The translations under genes and the position numbers were made by a program. Shown one piece after another: positions 10,286 to 20,288 of a stretch of DNA of 64,000 bases. A model generated the notes under the pieces. That model did not search any database and was not told the DNA's origin. It was given only the letters and a program-made list of their open reading frames with translations. Source of the DNA: Bostrychus sinensis (Eukaryota > Chordata > Actinopteri > Gobiiformes > Eleotridae); the NCBI GenBank assembly GCA_020698575.1, contig CM036251.1:3857788-3921787 (forward strand), in the 5' to 3' direction. Numbering within the stretch: position 1 is the stretch's first letter; each line of letters opens with the position of its first letter.

Positions 10286-11323
10286 ATTCACACCGAGTGC
10301 GTTGCGTGTTTGGCTTCTCTGACCAGAGGCAGCTGGGACACCACGAGTTCACAGGAGAGGAACGAGTTCATGATGGAAGTTATGAGTTCACGCGATACTA
10401 AACCTTGTATGTAGAGAGCTGTATCTAAAAAGCCACATTTGCCTCCTGTTTATATGGAGATTATTCAAAGATTTACCAAGGTTAAAGCACAAAAGCCCTA
10501 GAAATATATACTGTATTTTCCGGACTCTACCTGAATATAAGCCATACAGGTTGAGAAATTAGATATTTAGCAGGATACACAGAAAGATTTTGTACCTGTA
10601 AATGTTTATTTATACACCAGAACTGATTGTTTCCGAACATTGCCTGTAACACGACAGTAAAAGTGCTGATCAAACAAAACAGAAAAGTAATTGATGGCTT
10701 CATTCATCTTCCTCCTGCGCACTGAAACCACTGAACACTGAACACTGAACACCGAACCACTGTCACGTCATTTCTCCTGAGCACTGAAACCACTTCAAAG
10801 TCGTCTTCTTCAGTGTCGTTTTTGCACTTCCTGCCACCGCGCCCCCTGGCAGCTGAAGAAAAATCCATAGAAAAGCCGCATCTTTGTATAAGCTGCAGGC
10901 TTCAAAGCGGGGTAAAAAAGTAGTGGCTTATAGTCTGGAAAATACAGTACTTCAACGCTATAAATACTGTCTTTTTACTCAGGTTTAATGCTGTCCGGCC
11001 TTGTTTGTGACCTGTGTCCTCAGTTAAGACGTAATGTTTACCGTGATGTGAGCGAGAGGCAGCACAAAGTGTTTTTATTTTGAAATTTACCAGATCCTTT
11101 TCACTGGTCCCAGGTCTGACTTCCTGTCTGGCTCCATCTGCTCTGTTCAACTTTATGCATGACAGCTCCGGCATCGGGCAAAAATAAACTCGTTACGTAT
11201 TTCTGTCGGAGCGCCGGACACGGAGACGTACTGCGACGCAGCCGGGTGAACTCACGCGTCGACTTCCATTGCGTCTATTTCTTGCGGAGGTTGTATGGGA
11301 CACATAACGGATTCGGTGTGAAT
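10286..11323. mobile_element. inverted-repeat transposon inserted in a SINE-like repeat
   Basis: The left end ATTCACACCGAGTGCGTT and the right end read inward, ATTCACACCGAATCCGTT, form inverted termini. Similarity continues for about 24 bp with mismatches. No clear target duplication remains. The interior at 10425-10508 and 10950-11155 (family R5) recurs at 44641-44920. A second transposon at 10509-10949 interrupts it. The superfamily is not assigned. Confidence 0.6.
10509..10949. mobile_element. nested MITE with TACTGTATTTTCCGGA ends
   Basis: Ends are TACTGTATTTTCCGGACT and, read from the right, TACTGTATTTTCCAGACT, each continuing into ATAAGCC-like sequence. The R5 copy at 44641-44920 lacks this insertion, so it serves as an empty site. 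The ends resemble those of the element at 30823-31404 (TACCGTATTTTCCGCACT). No coding capacity is evident. Confidence 0.75.
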
Positions 11324-11325
11324 TG

Positions 11326-11510
11326 AGCATAGGAGTGCGCATGTCCTCCAAAGACATGCACGTCGGTGGTGACTCTAAATTGCCCTGTGAATGAATGAGA
11401 GAGTGAATGGTTGGTATTGGCCACTGTCCTGGGTCCCAAAGTTACTGGGATAAGCTTTTGTCAGTGTTGCCGGATTGGGCACCACTTGGTTTCCACCCAG
11501 TTGGGCTTCT
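11326..11510 (+). repeat. dispersed tRNA-like repeat, right half
   Basis: GCGCATGTCCTCCAAAGACA, then GACTCTAAATTGCCCTGTG and TGAATGAGAGAGTGAATGG, is the body normally downstream of the tRNA-like head in this fish repeat class. It continues the left half at 10190-10285 across the inserted element. Confidence 0.6.
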
Positions 11511-11511
11511 T

Positions 11512-11920
11512 TTAAAGCAGAACTCAGTAACTTTTTTGCCTTATTTAAACCGTTTCAGAGTCCGTGTGATGGTTAAATGAGTTGTTGTGGGGTAAATGAA
11601 GCGTGCAGCAGCTCCCCCTGGTGTCTCTGGGCTGAACGACCCGGGTCTCGCGAGAAAGCGGCACATCCCGGTTAGCAAAACAACAACATATCGGTGGCTT
11701 TATTTCTTGATATTTTTTGTTCCAGAGCAGCCAAATGGGAAAAAAAAACTTTGTTCAGATACACAGAGGGGAAAATGAAAGTAAAGACGAGCGAGGGGTC
11801 ACACTGGGCTTGTGAGTATTTACGACAGTGCTTTACTCCAAACTGTAGGGGGCGCTTTATAGAAGAAAATAAGGCAAAAAAGAGCAAAGAAACGAGCAGA
11901 GTTACTGAGTCCCACTTTAA
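11512..11920. mobile_element. TTAA-flanked inverted-repeat element, copy 1
   Basis: TTAA at 11512-11515 and 11917-11920 flank a 401-bp block. Its ends are AGCAGAACTCAGTAACT and, from the right, AGTGGGACTCAGTAACT. A partial inverted copy is at 40227-40435. Reading frames of 127 and 133 codons on opposite strands here have no domain and derive from the element. TTAA use suggests piggyBac-like mobilisation, although the termini lack a CCC start. Confidence 0.65.
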
Positions 11921-13333
11921 AGACTTTGGGCTTGAAAAAACAGCACTGGAATGGTTCAGAAAATTTGAGCTGCTTTTAACAACATTTTGCAGGTTTTTAG
12001 AAAATATTAACAAAATAGTTGTCATTTTATGGCAAACAAACTGCTGTGCCCTCACTCATACAGTATGTCACTTCATTTGTTTTAAAGTTAGATAATAGGA
12101 TAGAATCGAGCGTGAGAGAGGGGATGTACCTGATGTGTTCGTGTGCCTAGGCCTTTGTGAGAGCAGGAGGTAAGACAGTGCTACAGTATTTCATTTGGAT
12201 TCAGTTGTTTTCATGTTGGTACTGGAGAAGTTAAGGCTATTTGGGCGCCTGATTGCACTCTTTGTGGGGAGCCTATTTGTGTTAAACCTTCCCTTTGGTT
12301 ATTTAGTACTGCTGTGAAGTTTTGTCTTCTATCTTATGTATAATGGTTTGAACATTAAGAGTAGATGTGATTTGGGATGGTTTTTATTGTGTTGGTCAGG
12401 TTTTAAGTTCTTATTGGGCTGGAAACTCTCGGTTAGATCCAGTGGCGGCTGCTGGTCTTTAACACGGGAAGCTGAAAATATTTAATGGGCTAACTAGCAG
12501 CTAGTTTGCCTACAATGATATTGAATGAATGACTGAACAAAACTAAAACAAGATGCAAACTCAACAGAGCTATAACTGTTGTTTATTTACTGTGTGGTCT
12601 GTACAAACGGTGAAAATGAAGTAAAGAAGTGCTTTAAACTCTGCACGGTTCCTTCAGCTCACGTCTGTCAAAATCTTCTGCCAGTTCTGCCAATCATCAT
12701 CGATCAGCCGGCATCACGGCACGCCCACTGCTGCACTGACTCCCAGAGATGCTCAATGTTCACAGGTGGGACAATTTTGGCTCATTTAGCCAATCAGCGT
12801 CTTGCATTTTTGCTATGAAAAAACAAAACAAAATAAAAAACACTCTGAGCAGTCTAGTCTGGATAGGAATCCATTGAAGCTCAGCGTCAGTAGGATTTAC
12901 ACAGCGTCTGCTCTGAAGTGAGAGGAGGATGCATCGGAGAATCAGACCAAACAACTGATTAATGAACGACATACAACATTAAACACATTCTGGTGCACTT
13001 TTAATGCAACTTAATATCTAATTTTATGAAATTCAGCAGTACATATTTGACCATTTATTTGATGAAATTTTAGGGGAAGCTCATCTTCCCTTGTTGTCAG
13101 TGATTCGTGATTCCCTATACGTGCTGCTTGCTGCAGAGCAGAGTAGGAATGGTTTAAGATTCAGCTCTGTCAGAAACGAGTCGGCTCGTCTCGTTCAATA
13201 CAAAGAATTGTCTCTTAGAGCCGGCTCGTTCGCAAACGACCCATCACTAGCTCATACAGAGTGACTGTAATAACTTCTCTGAGCTGATTAACGGCGTTTA
13301 GGTCTTTCCTTCATCTCCTGTTGGTTCTGCTGA
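11921..13333. other. non-coding, decayed repeat pieces
   Basis: No gene is seen. The part at about 12440-13100 (CAGTGGCGGCTGCTGGTC at its left) reads like a dispersed repeat, but I found no second copy here and no paired ends. A piece near 13180-13247 ending CGACCCATCACTAG resembles one end of a hAT-type element. Confidence 0.4.
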
Positions 13334-13665
13334 AGTCCTCGTTGTTGTTCAGTCCTCTGTGGGATTTTTGTCTTGGTCCTGTTTCCATTTTAACAACAGT
13401 AAAGTCCCTCTGACGTCCCACGTAACCACCACATTCAAACAAACCCACTTTTTCCACAAGACTTTGTACAACTGGCTTCTGTTGCTGTCCCCTTCAGAAA
13501 AAAGATCAGAGCTGCTCAGAATACGTCGTATTCTGGTGTTTTATGGCAAAAACTGCAACATTTCTTCATAAGTACTGTTTGTTTTGGATACAGGTCAGTG
13601 GCCCTTCGTTTCTCTGATGGGTTACTCTGCCTGTGATTGTTCCGCGCATAGAAATGAAACTCCAG
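13334..13665 (+). repeat. dispersed repeat family R2, copy 1
   Basis: It is homologous and co-directional with 15590-15930. Shared landmarks are TTTTAACAACAGTAAAGTCC, CGTAACCACC followed by AAACAAACCCAC, ACAACTGGCTTCTG and CTGTGATTGTTCCGC. No termini were identified. It may be an old transposon or a local duplication. Confidence 0.7.
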
Positions 13666-14429
13666 TGAAGGCCCCAGACTGACTTCTTTGTACAGGAAAA
13701 GCGTTAGTCTGAAATTATTTTATCAAAACTGTAATACTGTCTTCTGCTGCTCAGTGTTTCTGAAGTTAAACTTGTATATTATTGCACACATTAAACTCTG
13801 TATAGCAGTAGATTTATGGCCCTCCGAAAACTTCTTCTGCCTCCTCCTCACAGCAGCCTGCAACAGAAATAGCTTCAGCGTATTTGAATCAATGGGGCCT
13901 GTGCGCTGTGTAATTGCGGTGGGGATGATTAATTGGAGAGAGGATGATGAGTTGTGGATACACGCAGGTTCTCTGGCAGCCGGCCGCGGTATCGATGGCG
14001 CCGCTAATGACGGCTATAACGAGGCGAGCTTCACGACCAACAATAGAAACATCTGTGCCGCTCCAGCGTTAAACTCTAATCCGGAGCATTCTTTATGTTG
14101 CTCTTTCGAAAAAAGCCCAACGTTTTACACAGCGCTGAAGGATGAGGGGGATTTGTACACATCCGCAGAGGTACGGGGCAGCAGCGAGTCAACTGGCAGT
14201 GAGTGTGGGAATATTAAGGAAGAATAAAAACTAATCATGAGCCTGTTATTTTCCTGCAACAAGACAAATTTGTGCAAAAATATGGCTCGTCATAAAATTC
14301 ATATGATGGCTGTTTAAGTGGGATCCTTTAGACCAGGAGTTCTCATCAGGTCTAATTGTGGTACCAAGTTTTATTCCTTATTGTGACCTATACTATTTAC
14401 AAAACCAGAGTTATTTTTATTTTTTATTT
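13666..14429. other. single-copy DNA, candidate regulatory element
   Basis: About 13858-14230 is high-complexity sequence with closely spaced homeodomain-type sites (TGTAATTGCGG and GATTAATTGG within 30 bp near 13910-13935) and CG dinucleotides. A 179-codon frame crosses it (13688-14227), but there are no splice signals or recognisable domain. Regulatory function is inference from composition only. Confidence 0.3.
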
Positions 14430-14562
14430 TTTCTTTCAAAGCTTTATTAGACAGTATACTATAGAAGTGACAGGAAATCCTGGGGAACAGGCATTTTATA
14501 AATGGTCGGAGTCCGGACTCGAACCCAGGACCCCAAGATGAGCTGTAGTTGCTTTGCCACAT
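14430..14562 (-). repeat. tRNA-derived SINE, reverse orientation
   Basis: On the minus strand it reads GTGGCAAAGCAACTACAGCT, then CCTGGGTTCGAGTCC, an intact tRNA box B. A body follows, ending in CTGTCTAATAAAGCTTTGAA. Box A is weaker. This is the standard head-to-tail structure of a fish tRNA SINE. Confidence 0.7.
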
Positions 14563-14742
14563 ATTATGCATTTTTCAGGATTTTTGAAATAGTGTTGTAT
14601 TAATATTTCATATTTTATAATTTAAAATAATCTACGGAAAATGTCATTCTTTTGTGGAGCTGTTACTGTGACTTTGCAGAGAACGGTTGGATCAGGTGTC
14701 TGTCGCCCCCTGATGGCAACGGTGCGGACTGTACAGAGCATA

Positions 14743-15007
14743 ACATGGCAAATTAGCACAGCTATTAGCAACATGATGCTAACAGATAGATTTCTGAGCT
14801 GACTGCTTCATAGTGACGGAGGTTTAAGGCTGAAATGATCAGAGCGAGTCCGGTGACGGCGTCTGGGCTTTAGAAACGCGCAGGAGCACTTCCTGGTTTC
14901 TACGTAGAGCTGTGAGACCGAGCGTTTTCAGCTCTGGAGAAGGGCAGCGCCTCAGCATACAGGATTACTCAAACAGAATACTACTGCAGGTCTGTTTTTG
15001 AGGAGGA
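14743..15007. repeat. dispersed repeat family R1, copy 2 (inverted)
   Basis: This is the reverse-complement homologue of 2213-2495. Landmarks include TGACTGCTTCATAGTGACGG, AGGAGCACTTCCTGGTTTC and CTCAGCATACAGGATTACTC. Confidence 0.7.
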
Positions 15008-15589
15008 AACAACATTAAAACAGGAAGAAAGCACAAAAAAGTCCATTTATCAGAATAGGGGACCTTCAGTTAAGCTAAACATTAAATTATAGTTGCTGTG
15101 TTTAACATCCGCATGTTTGAGTGCTGACCCACTATTTGGGAACCACTGAGTTCAGGCTACACAACTGCCAACTGCAAAGAAATAGTACTTCATAATGCTT
15201 CATTTCATCCTTTATTCGAAATGTAGGGAGCAGCAAATGTCACTAATGCATGTTTGATAATGCATTTGAATACTTTGAAAACTGTATAATGCTGAAGTGG
15301 CCTTGTGCTGAAGACAGAGGTCTTATCTCACAGGCATTACCTCAGCTTTAAGAGAGCTCTTTGTGAGTTTCATGTTCAGGTTGTTTTGTTTCTCAGCAAA
15401 TGAACACAGACAGCAAAGGTAGAATATTGATTAAAACGGACAGTAATGGGCCAAGAGGAAATTATTAGTTTTTGGTGAGGATCGAGAACAGTCTGGATAC
15501 AGGGAAATTTTTCAAGGATTATCGCGCCAAAAGGTTTTCTGCCAGCCCTGGCCCCAGTCTGGATCCTCAGACATAGAAAGCCATTCCCA
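15008..15589. other. non-coding, nothing recognised
   Basis: Unique-looking sequence between two dispersed repeats. No gene or RNA feature is visible. Confidence 0.45.
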
Positions 15590-15930
15590 GTCCTCGTTAT
15601 TCAGTTTTCTGTGAAATTTTTGTGTTGTCCTGTTTACATTTTAACAACAGTAAAGTCCCGCTGATGTCCCACGTAACCACCGCATTCAAACAAACCCACT
15701 TTTTCTCTTTACAACTGGCTTCTGCTGCTGTCCCCGTTCACAAATAAGGACAGAGCTGCTCACAATAGAGCGCATTCTGGGGTTTTATGGCATCAGTTCT
15801 TCTTGTGCTATTGGCCGAAAGAAAGTTTGATGGTAAGTTTATTTGTTTGATCAGCGGTGCACTGCAATAACTGGCCCTCCGTTTCTCTGATTGGTTACTC
15901 CGCCTGTGATTGTTCCGCCCTTAGAAATGA
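15590..15930 (+). repeat. dispersed repeat family R2, copy 2
   Basis: Co-directional homologue of 13334-13665, with the same order of landmarks and small indels. The two copies are about 2.3 kb apart. Confidence 0.7.
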
Positions 15931-16044
15931 AATTTAAACCTTGAGGTACCACACTAACATCTGTGTATAGAATAGCTGGACAGGCTAGCCGAAAGGAGGT
16001 CAATACAAGGAAAATGATTTGTTGTAGTGAAGCCATTGTGAGAT

Positions 16045-16140
16045 ATAAGGGCTAAGTTGCTCAATGGAAAAAGCATTTACACCTGAACTAAAAGATTACT
16101 GGTTCTGGAGTCCAGGTCTGGGCTCTACATTTTTACCATT
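16045..16140 (+). repeat. tRNA-like SINE fragment
   Basis: The stretch GCTAAGTTGCTCAATGG, then AAAAGCATTTACACCTGAAC and TGGTTCTGGAGTCC, has degenerate box A and box B motifs at tRNA spacing. Reverse copies are at 6965-7075 and near 48140-48195. Confidence 0.5.
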
Positions 16141-16150
16141 GTAAGAAAGG

Positions 16151-16805
16151 GACATAGCCGGGTTGGACACTTTCAGCTAAAATTCTATTACTTTTTTATC
16201 TTCAGCAAGTCATAAAGTCGCTCATTTATTATTTTCATTAATGCAAATTGTATAAAATAAAAGTACATTTCTTACATTTATAACGATATATTGGTTGGAT
16301 AGTTTCTTTTACAGATTTTTTATTAGCGGCCGTATGAAAGATCGCTTTTGTCCGAGGTTTAAGCTCGGCAGTGCTATGGCCCTGAGTCGGACACACGGAA
16401 GTTCCAATATCGGACACGCTCACCTTTCTGGCTTTTTCAGCCTTATTTGTTGGATTTTTCGGCTCTAATTTAAGGCTGGGATATTTACGTTAACAAATTT
16501 TCACACCCGGTACCTTGTTTCCGTCTTTCAAAATAAGATTGTGGGCTAAGCTAACGTTAATCAGAAAATAATAAGACGGACAAAGTTAGCTACAAAAACA
16601 CTAAGATCACTGAAAAGAACGTCGCCCGAGTGTGACCTGAGCGTTCCCTGTGCATTTCCCGATCAAAATTATTTTCATATCATGATTATTTTATAAACAC
16701 TTAGCATAAATACACAAAAATGACCACATAGGTAGAGCAATATGTGGAGTTTTTGTTTATCTATCGTTAGCCAGGTAACGTCTTTGCGAGCGTCTGTTAG
16801 AAGAC
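16151..16805 (+). repeat. dispersed repeat family R3, uninterrupted copy
   Basis: It is homologous, inverted, to 45785-47315. Shared landmarks include ATATTGGTTGGATAGTTTC, ATCGGACACGCTCACCTTTC, GTGTGACCTGAGCGTTCC and ATAGATAAACAAAAACTCC on the opposite strand. Here the family is continuous, so it serves as an empty site for the insertion at 46310-47228. Confidence 0.75.
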
Positions 16806-17440
16806 TGAAAAATAGCAAAAGGTGAGCGACTCAGGACACACAAACGTTACAGATTGACTTTTGGCCAGCAGGGTTGTTTACTGGAAATGCTTCTTGTCTT
16901 TTTAGATTTCAAATATCTCAGATTTGATTTGTTGTTGAATGTGTTTGTATCTGTCAATTTCACAGCAACTCTCTTTCTCATTTTAATTAACTCTGGGGTA
17001 TTTGCGTTAACAGATATCATTACTCGACTATAGCTATTCATGCAGCTTTGCCACCCACAGCAGTTACTTAACAAATGCAGTGACGTCATCTGCACTTCCT
17101 CTATTTTTATCGCTGCCTCCCGCTCAGGTGGTCCCATCTGAGCCTAGCGCTACCAAAAAAAAAAAAAAAGTAAAAAGACGTCCTGTCTGCCACTCTGAAC
17201 CTCCTGTCCCATTGTCTCACTGCACGCTGCGAACATGCCATTAAACCCGCCGCCGTTTTGACAAGGAAAAATGAAGTGTGCTATTTCCCGTTGGCCTTGA
17301 ACGTCTCTCTGAATAATGATAGCCGTGCTTCTCCACCACCTCCAGTGCTTTTCAGTCTGGGCCTCTCTCAGGTTGTCTGCGAGAGGAAATATATTGGCTC
17401 TAAGAGTGTCAAACCGAGTCTCGCGTCAACAGCGGCATTA
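16806..17440. other. single-copy DNA, no gene
   Basis: No exon or RNA gene is seen. Around 17180-17440 the sequence is GC-richer and complex, resembling conserved non-coding DNA. That cannot be tested from one sequence. Confidence 0.35.
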
Positions 17441-17573
17441 GATGAATAAATGGGAGGTTTTATTGACAAAATCCTTATTGCGAAATTTCAGAAAAGGACA
17501 GAGGATATGAGAGAATATATCCATCACCGCAGCATAATGGAGCAATCAAGTGCCATTAACCCAGTCCCGGTGG
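17441..17573 (+). repeat. 133-bp duplicated segment R4, copy 1
   Basis: It matches 23293-23412 in the same orientation, with about 80 percent similarity by eye. Landmarks are GATGAATAAATGGGAGG, GAGAATATATCCATCACCGC, GGAGCAATCAAGTGCCATTA and ACCCAGTCC. No target duplication or inverted ends are visible. Confidence 0.65.
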
Positions 17574-18260
17574 AAAAAAATGTCGCCGGGAACGAGAATA
17601 AAAAAATCCATTCCAGTATCAAACGCTAATGTGGCTCCTCACTGTGTGGCTCTGGAGGGGGATCAGATCAAGCGATTGGTCTAAAATGTTTACAAAGATG
17701 TGAGCAAAAAATTGTATAAGAACATGATAAACCTTGGCATAGCTACCTCAGAAGCTAATTTATTCCCTACAGTAAAGAAACAGACAGGAGCGATGACACA
17801 GAGTCTAAAGCATGCACTGGAAACGCAGAAACATCAATATCCATTTAACAGGTGTGCTCCAAAGAGAATGTTTCCACAATATCTGGTGCAGAAATGTGCC
17901 ATGTTTTTGTTCAGAGCCACATCAAGCTTGTATGAAAGAGAAGAAATGCTTTTAAATCTCTGCTAACACACGCTTAAAGAAATTAGCACTGTTTAAAGGG
18001 GATATATTCTATTATTCATATGTTTAAACCAATCTGGAACAGCAGAGTGAGTGACCAATGGGTTCACAGCTTGTATGCAGGTCTCCATATTATAATATAT
18101 AGTCATGTATTGTATTAAATGTATTTTTTTTTTCTCTTTGCAGGAGTTTAACCCTGAGACCTGGTGCACAAGCTTGTATTTATGCATATTTTAGTAGAAG
18201 TCTATATTGTTGGCGCATATGGGAAACAGATAAAACGGATTAACTGGGTTTAACTTCTCA
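17574..18260. other. non-coding, nothing recognised
   Basis: Unique-looking sequence. A TTTAAAGGGGATATATTCT piece at 17993-18012 resembles the terminus of the TTAA element at 60754. No gene is seen. Confidence 0.4.
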
Positions 18261-18725
18261 CTACATACTAGGGCTGCATGATATGGAGCAAACATGCGAT
18301 ATTTGATAACTATGTTGAAAATTGCGATAACGATATTATTGCGATATTTGAAAATAGAGCCTACTTTTCAAACATAGTAAGTTAAATTCACTATGTTTCA
18401 CAAAAATGTAAGTTCCTGTATTTACAAGTCAAAACAGCCACAAAATCAAAACTTAACACAGACTAAATCAGGAATAAAACAAGGCTAAGCTGTGACTAAA
18501 TTAATTAAATTACCACTAAAACTGGACTTTTTAAACATTTTATTTAGTCACAACACATGTTCTTTTAAGGCTCTGGTGGAAAATGATTCTTCAGTGTAAA
18601 TCTCTGTCAGATGGAAGACCACAGCGTTATTGTGATATATTTAGATTCTTGCGATACTGATATTGCGTTTGCTGATATTGCGATAACGATAATTTTGCGA
18701 TATATTGTGCAGCTCTACTACATAC
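18261..18725. mobile_element. hAT-type MITE 2, copy 1, with 8-bp target duplication
   Basis: The element occupies 18269-18717 and is flanked by exact CTACATAC at 18261-18268 and 18718-18725. Its ends are TAGGGCTGCATGATAT and, from the right, TAGAGCTGCACAATAT. The interior contains GACTAAATCAGGAATAAAAC at 18461-18480, which matters for the 11-bp satellites elsewhere. Inverted relatives are at 27600-28019 and 54050-54484. No transposase is encoded. Confidence 0.88.
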
Positions 18726-20052
18726 GCACTATACAGTATATTAAATACAGAAAGTCACTGGATAAAGCCCAGGACTTATATAGTGACTTATCAGGCTAAA
18801 ATCAATATTTATCAAAAATTTAAACATGTAAAGTTATTATTATTGTTTTTTTTTTTATTTTTTTTTTTTTATGGAGGTCAAAACATGACTTTATGGGCCA
18901 TTATATGGAAACAAGGCCTGATTGTGCTAAAAGTTGTGTGCTATTGTAATACAAATTAAGAAAATAGAAATTGTTGACCAAATTCCTGAAAAGTGAAAAT
19001 ATTCAATATACAACATGTTATCCCATTGGTCACTATTGTAATTGGGCATAAAACTAACATTTTCACCCACTTTTTCATAAAAAAAAATGTAAAAGAAAAA
19101 TTTATTGTGTTATTGAGGCACTAATGCCACATGGTTTTGATATTTTAATGAAAAAACTGGGTCTTAAATGGGTTCGGAGAGACTGTTGTGAAATGCAGAC
19201 AGGAAGTAACAATGACTGTTTTGTGATAGAGGAAAAAGTAAAGTTGGTGGTTCGACTGTTAAGCCTGTAGTCCAGAGGGCCACACCTTTCTCCTCTGATT
19301 TAGTCCTGATTTATTTCTGTAGTTAAGTGTTTGTTTTTCCTCTGTTTTCAGTGGCTCTGCTCTTCTGGATTTCCACCGCCTTCAAATCAATACAAACCGC
19401 ATTGCACTGGATCTCACTGACCCACTTCTCCACCATCACAGCGCCCATAAAACATCCTCAGCGATCAAATATGGCCGTCATTTGTCTGAAAGGCATAATA
19501 GCATTTCTCCCCTTCCACTCTACACCGCCGCTTTCCATTGACTGTTATTATCCCCGCGCGTCTCCAAACAAATGGGAAGCCTCTGCAGCCGCTAATGGTT
19601 CGTATTTAGTAACCGCTACCTCCAATACGGCAAGCCTCTATTTCCTCCTCCAGCCTTATTCCTCCCAATTACCAGCGCGCGAGCGAACAGACTGACATGT
19701 TTGACCCGATCCGGTTGAAGGGAAGCTGCTTATTACCGATCCGGCGCTATATGCTAATGGGAGGGAGAGTGTGCGGCGTGGTGATAGCTCGGCGGGGAGT
19801 GATAGCCTATTATCCGGCACGGTTTGGCAGCGGCGGCGGCGGTGGTAATGGCGCACAGTGAGGCCTATCTGCGGCTGGAGATGATGCATTTGGAACGGGC
19901 GGCTGACGAGTTTAGGCCGGGAATAAGGAGATAGTGAGGCTGAGACTGAGGCGGTGATGGTGATGGGGAGGAAAGAGGTCAGAATGTTCAGAGAGGGAGA
20001 GATGGGGAAATGTTGTAAGGATGCTATAGGTTTTCCAGTAAATAGAAAGTGC
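18726..20052. other. single-copy DNA, candidate regulatory stretch
   Basis: No gene is seen. About 19440-19960 is GC-richer and complex, with CGs and TAAT-type sites (ATATGCTAATGGGAGG, CAGCCGCTAATGG). A splice-acceptor-like CCTCTGTTTTCAG at 19340-19352 precedes a 115-codon open frame, but no donor or recognisable domain follows, so I do not call an exon. Confidence 0.3.
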
Positions 20053-20230
20053 CTTAAAGGGACTATATTCTGCAAAATAGACTTTTTTCTGAGTTTTCTC
20101 CCATGCTGTAATGTTGTTCCTAGGGTTGCAAAATTCCAGGAATTTTCAAAGTTGGAAATTTTCCATGGGGATTAATGAGAATTTATGGGAATAAATTGGG
20201 AACTTACACAATTCAAAGCTGTCCCATGAC
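20053..20230. repeat. fragments of two DNA transposon ends
   Basis: TTAAAGGGACTATATTCTGC at 20054-20073 resembles the terminus of the TTAA family at 60754. CTAGGGTTGCAAAATTCC at 20120-20137 looks like a hAT-type end. No matching opposite ends were found. The 19-bp array that follows may have replaced or split them. Confidence 0.4.
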
Positions 20231-20288
20231 AGGGCAATATACTGTAGCATAAAAAACACACACACACTTCAATATCTGTGTTATTCCT

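Noticed and set aside
11672..12095. Overlapping 127- and 133-codon frames on opposite strands
   Set aside because: They cross the border of a TTAA element and have no domain or splice context.
13688..14227. 179-codon plus-strand frame
   Set aside because: No recognised domain, no acceptor or donor, and codon content typical of non-coding DNA. The sequence is better explained as possible regulatory DNA.
19327..19695. 122-codon frame after an acceptor-like CCTCTGTTTTCAG
   Set aside because: The acceptor is good, but no donor, domain or plausible protein composition follows.
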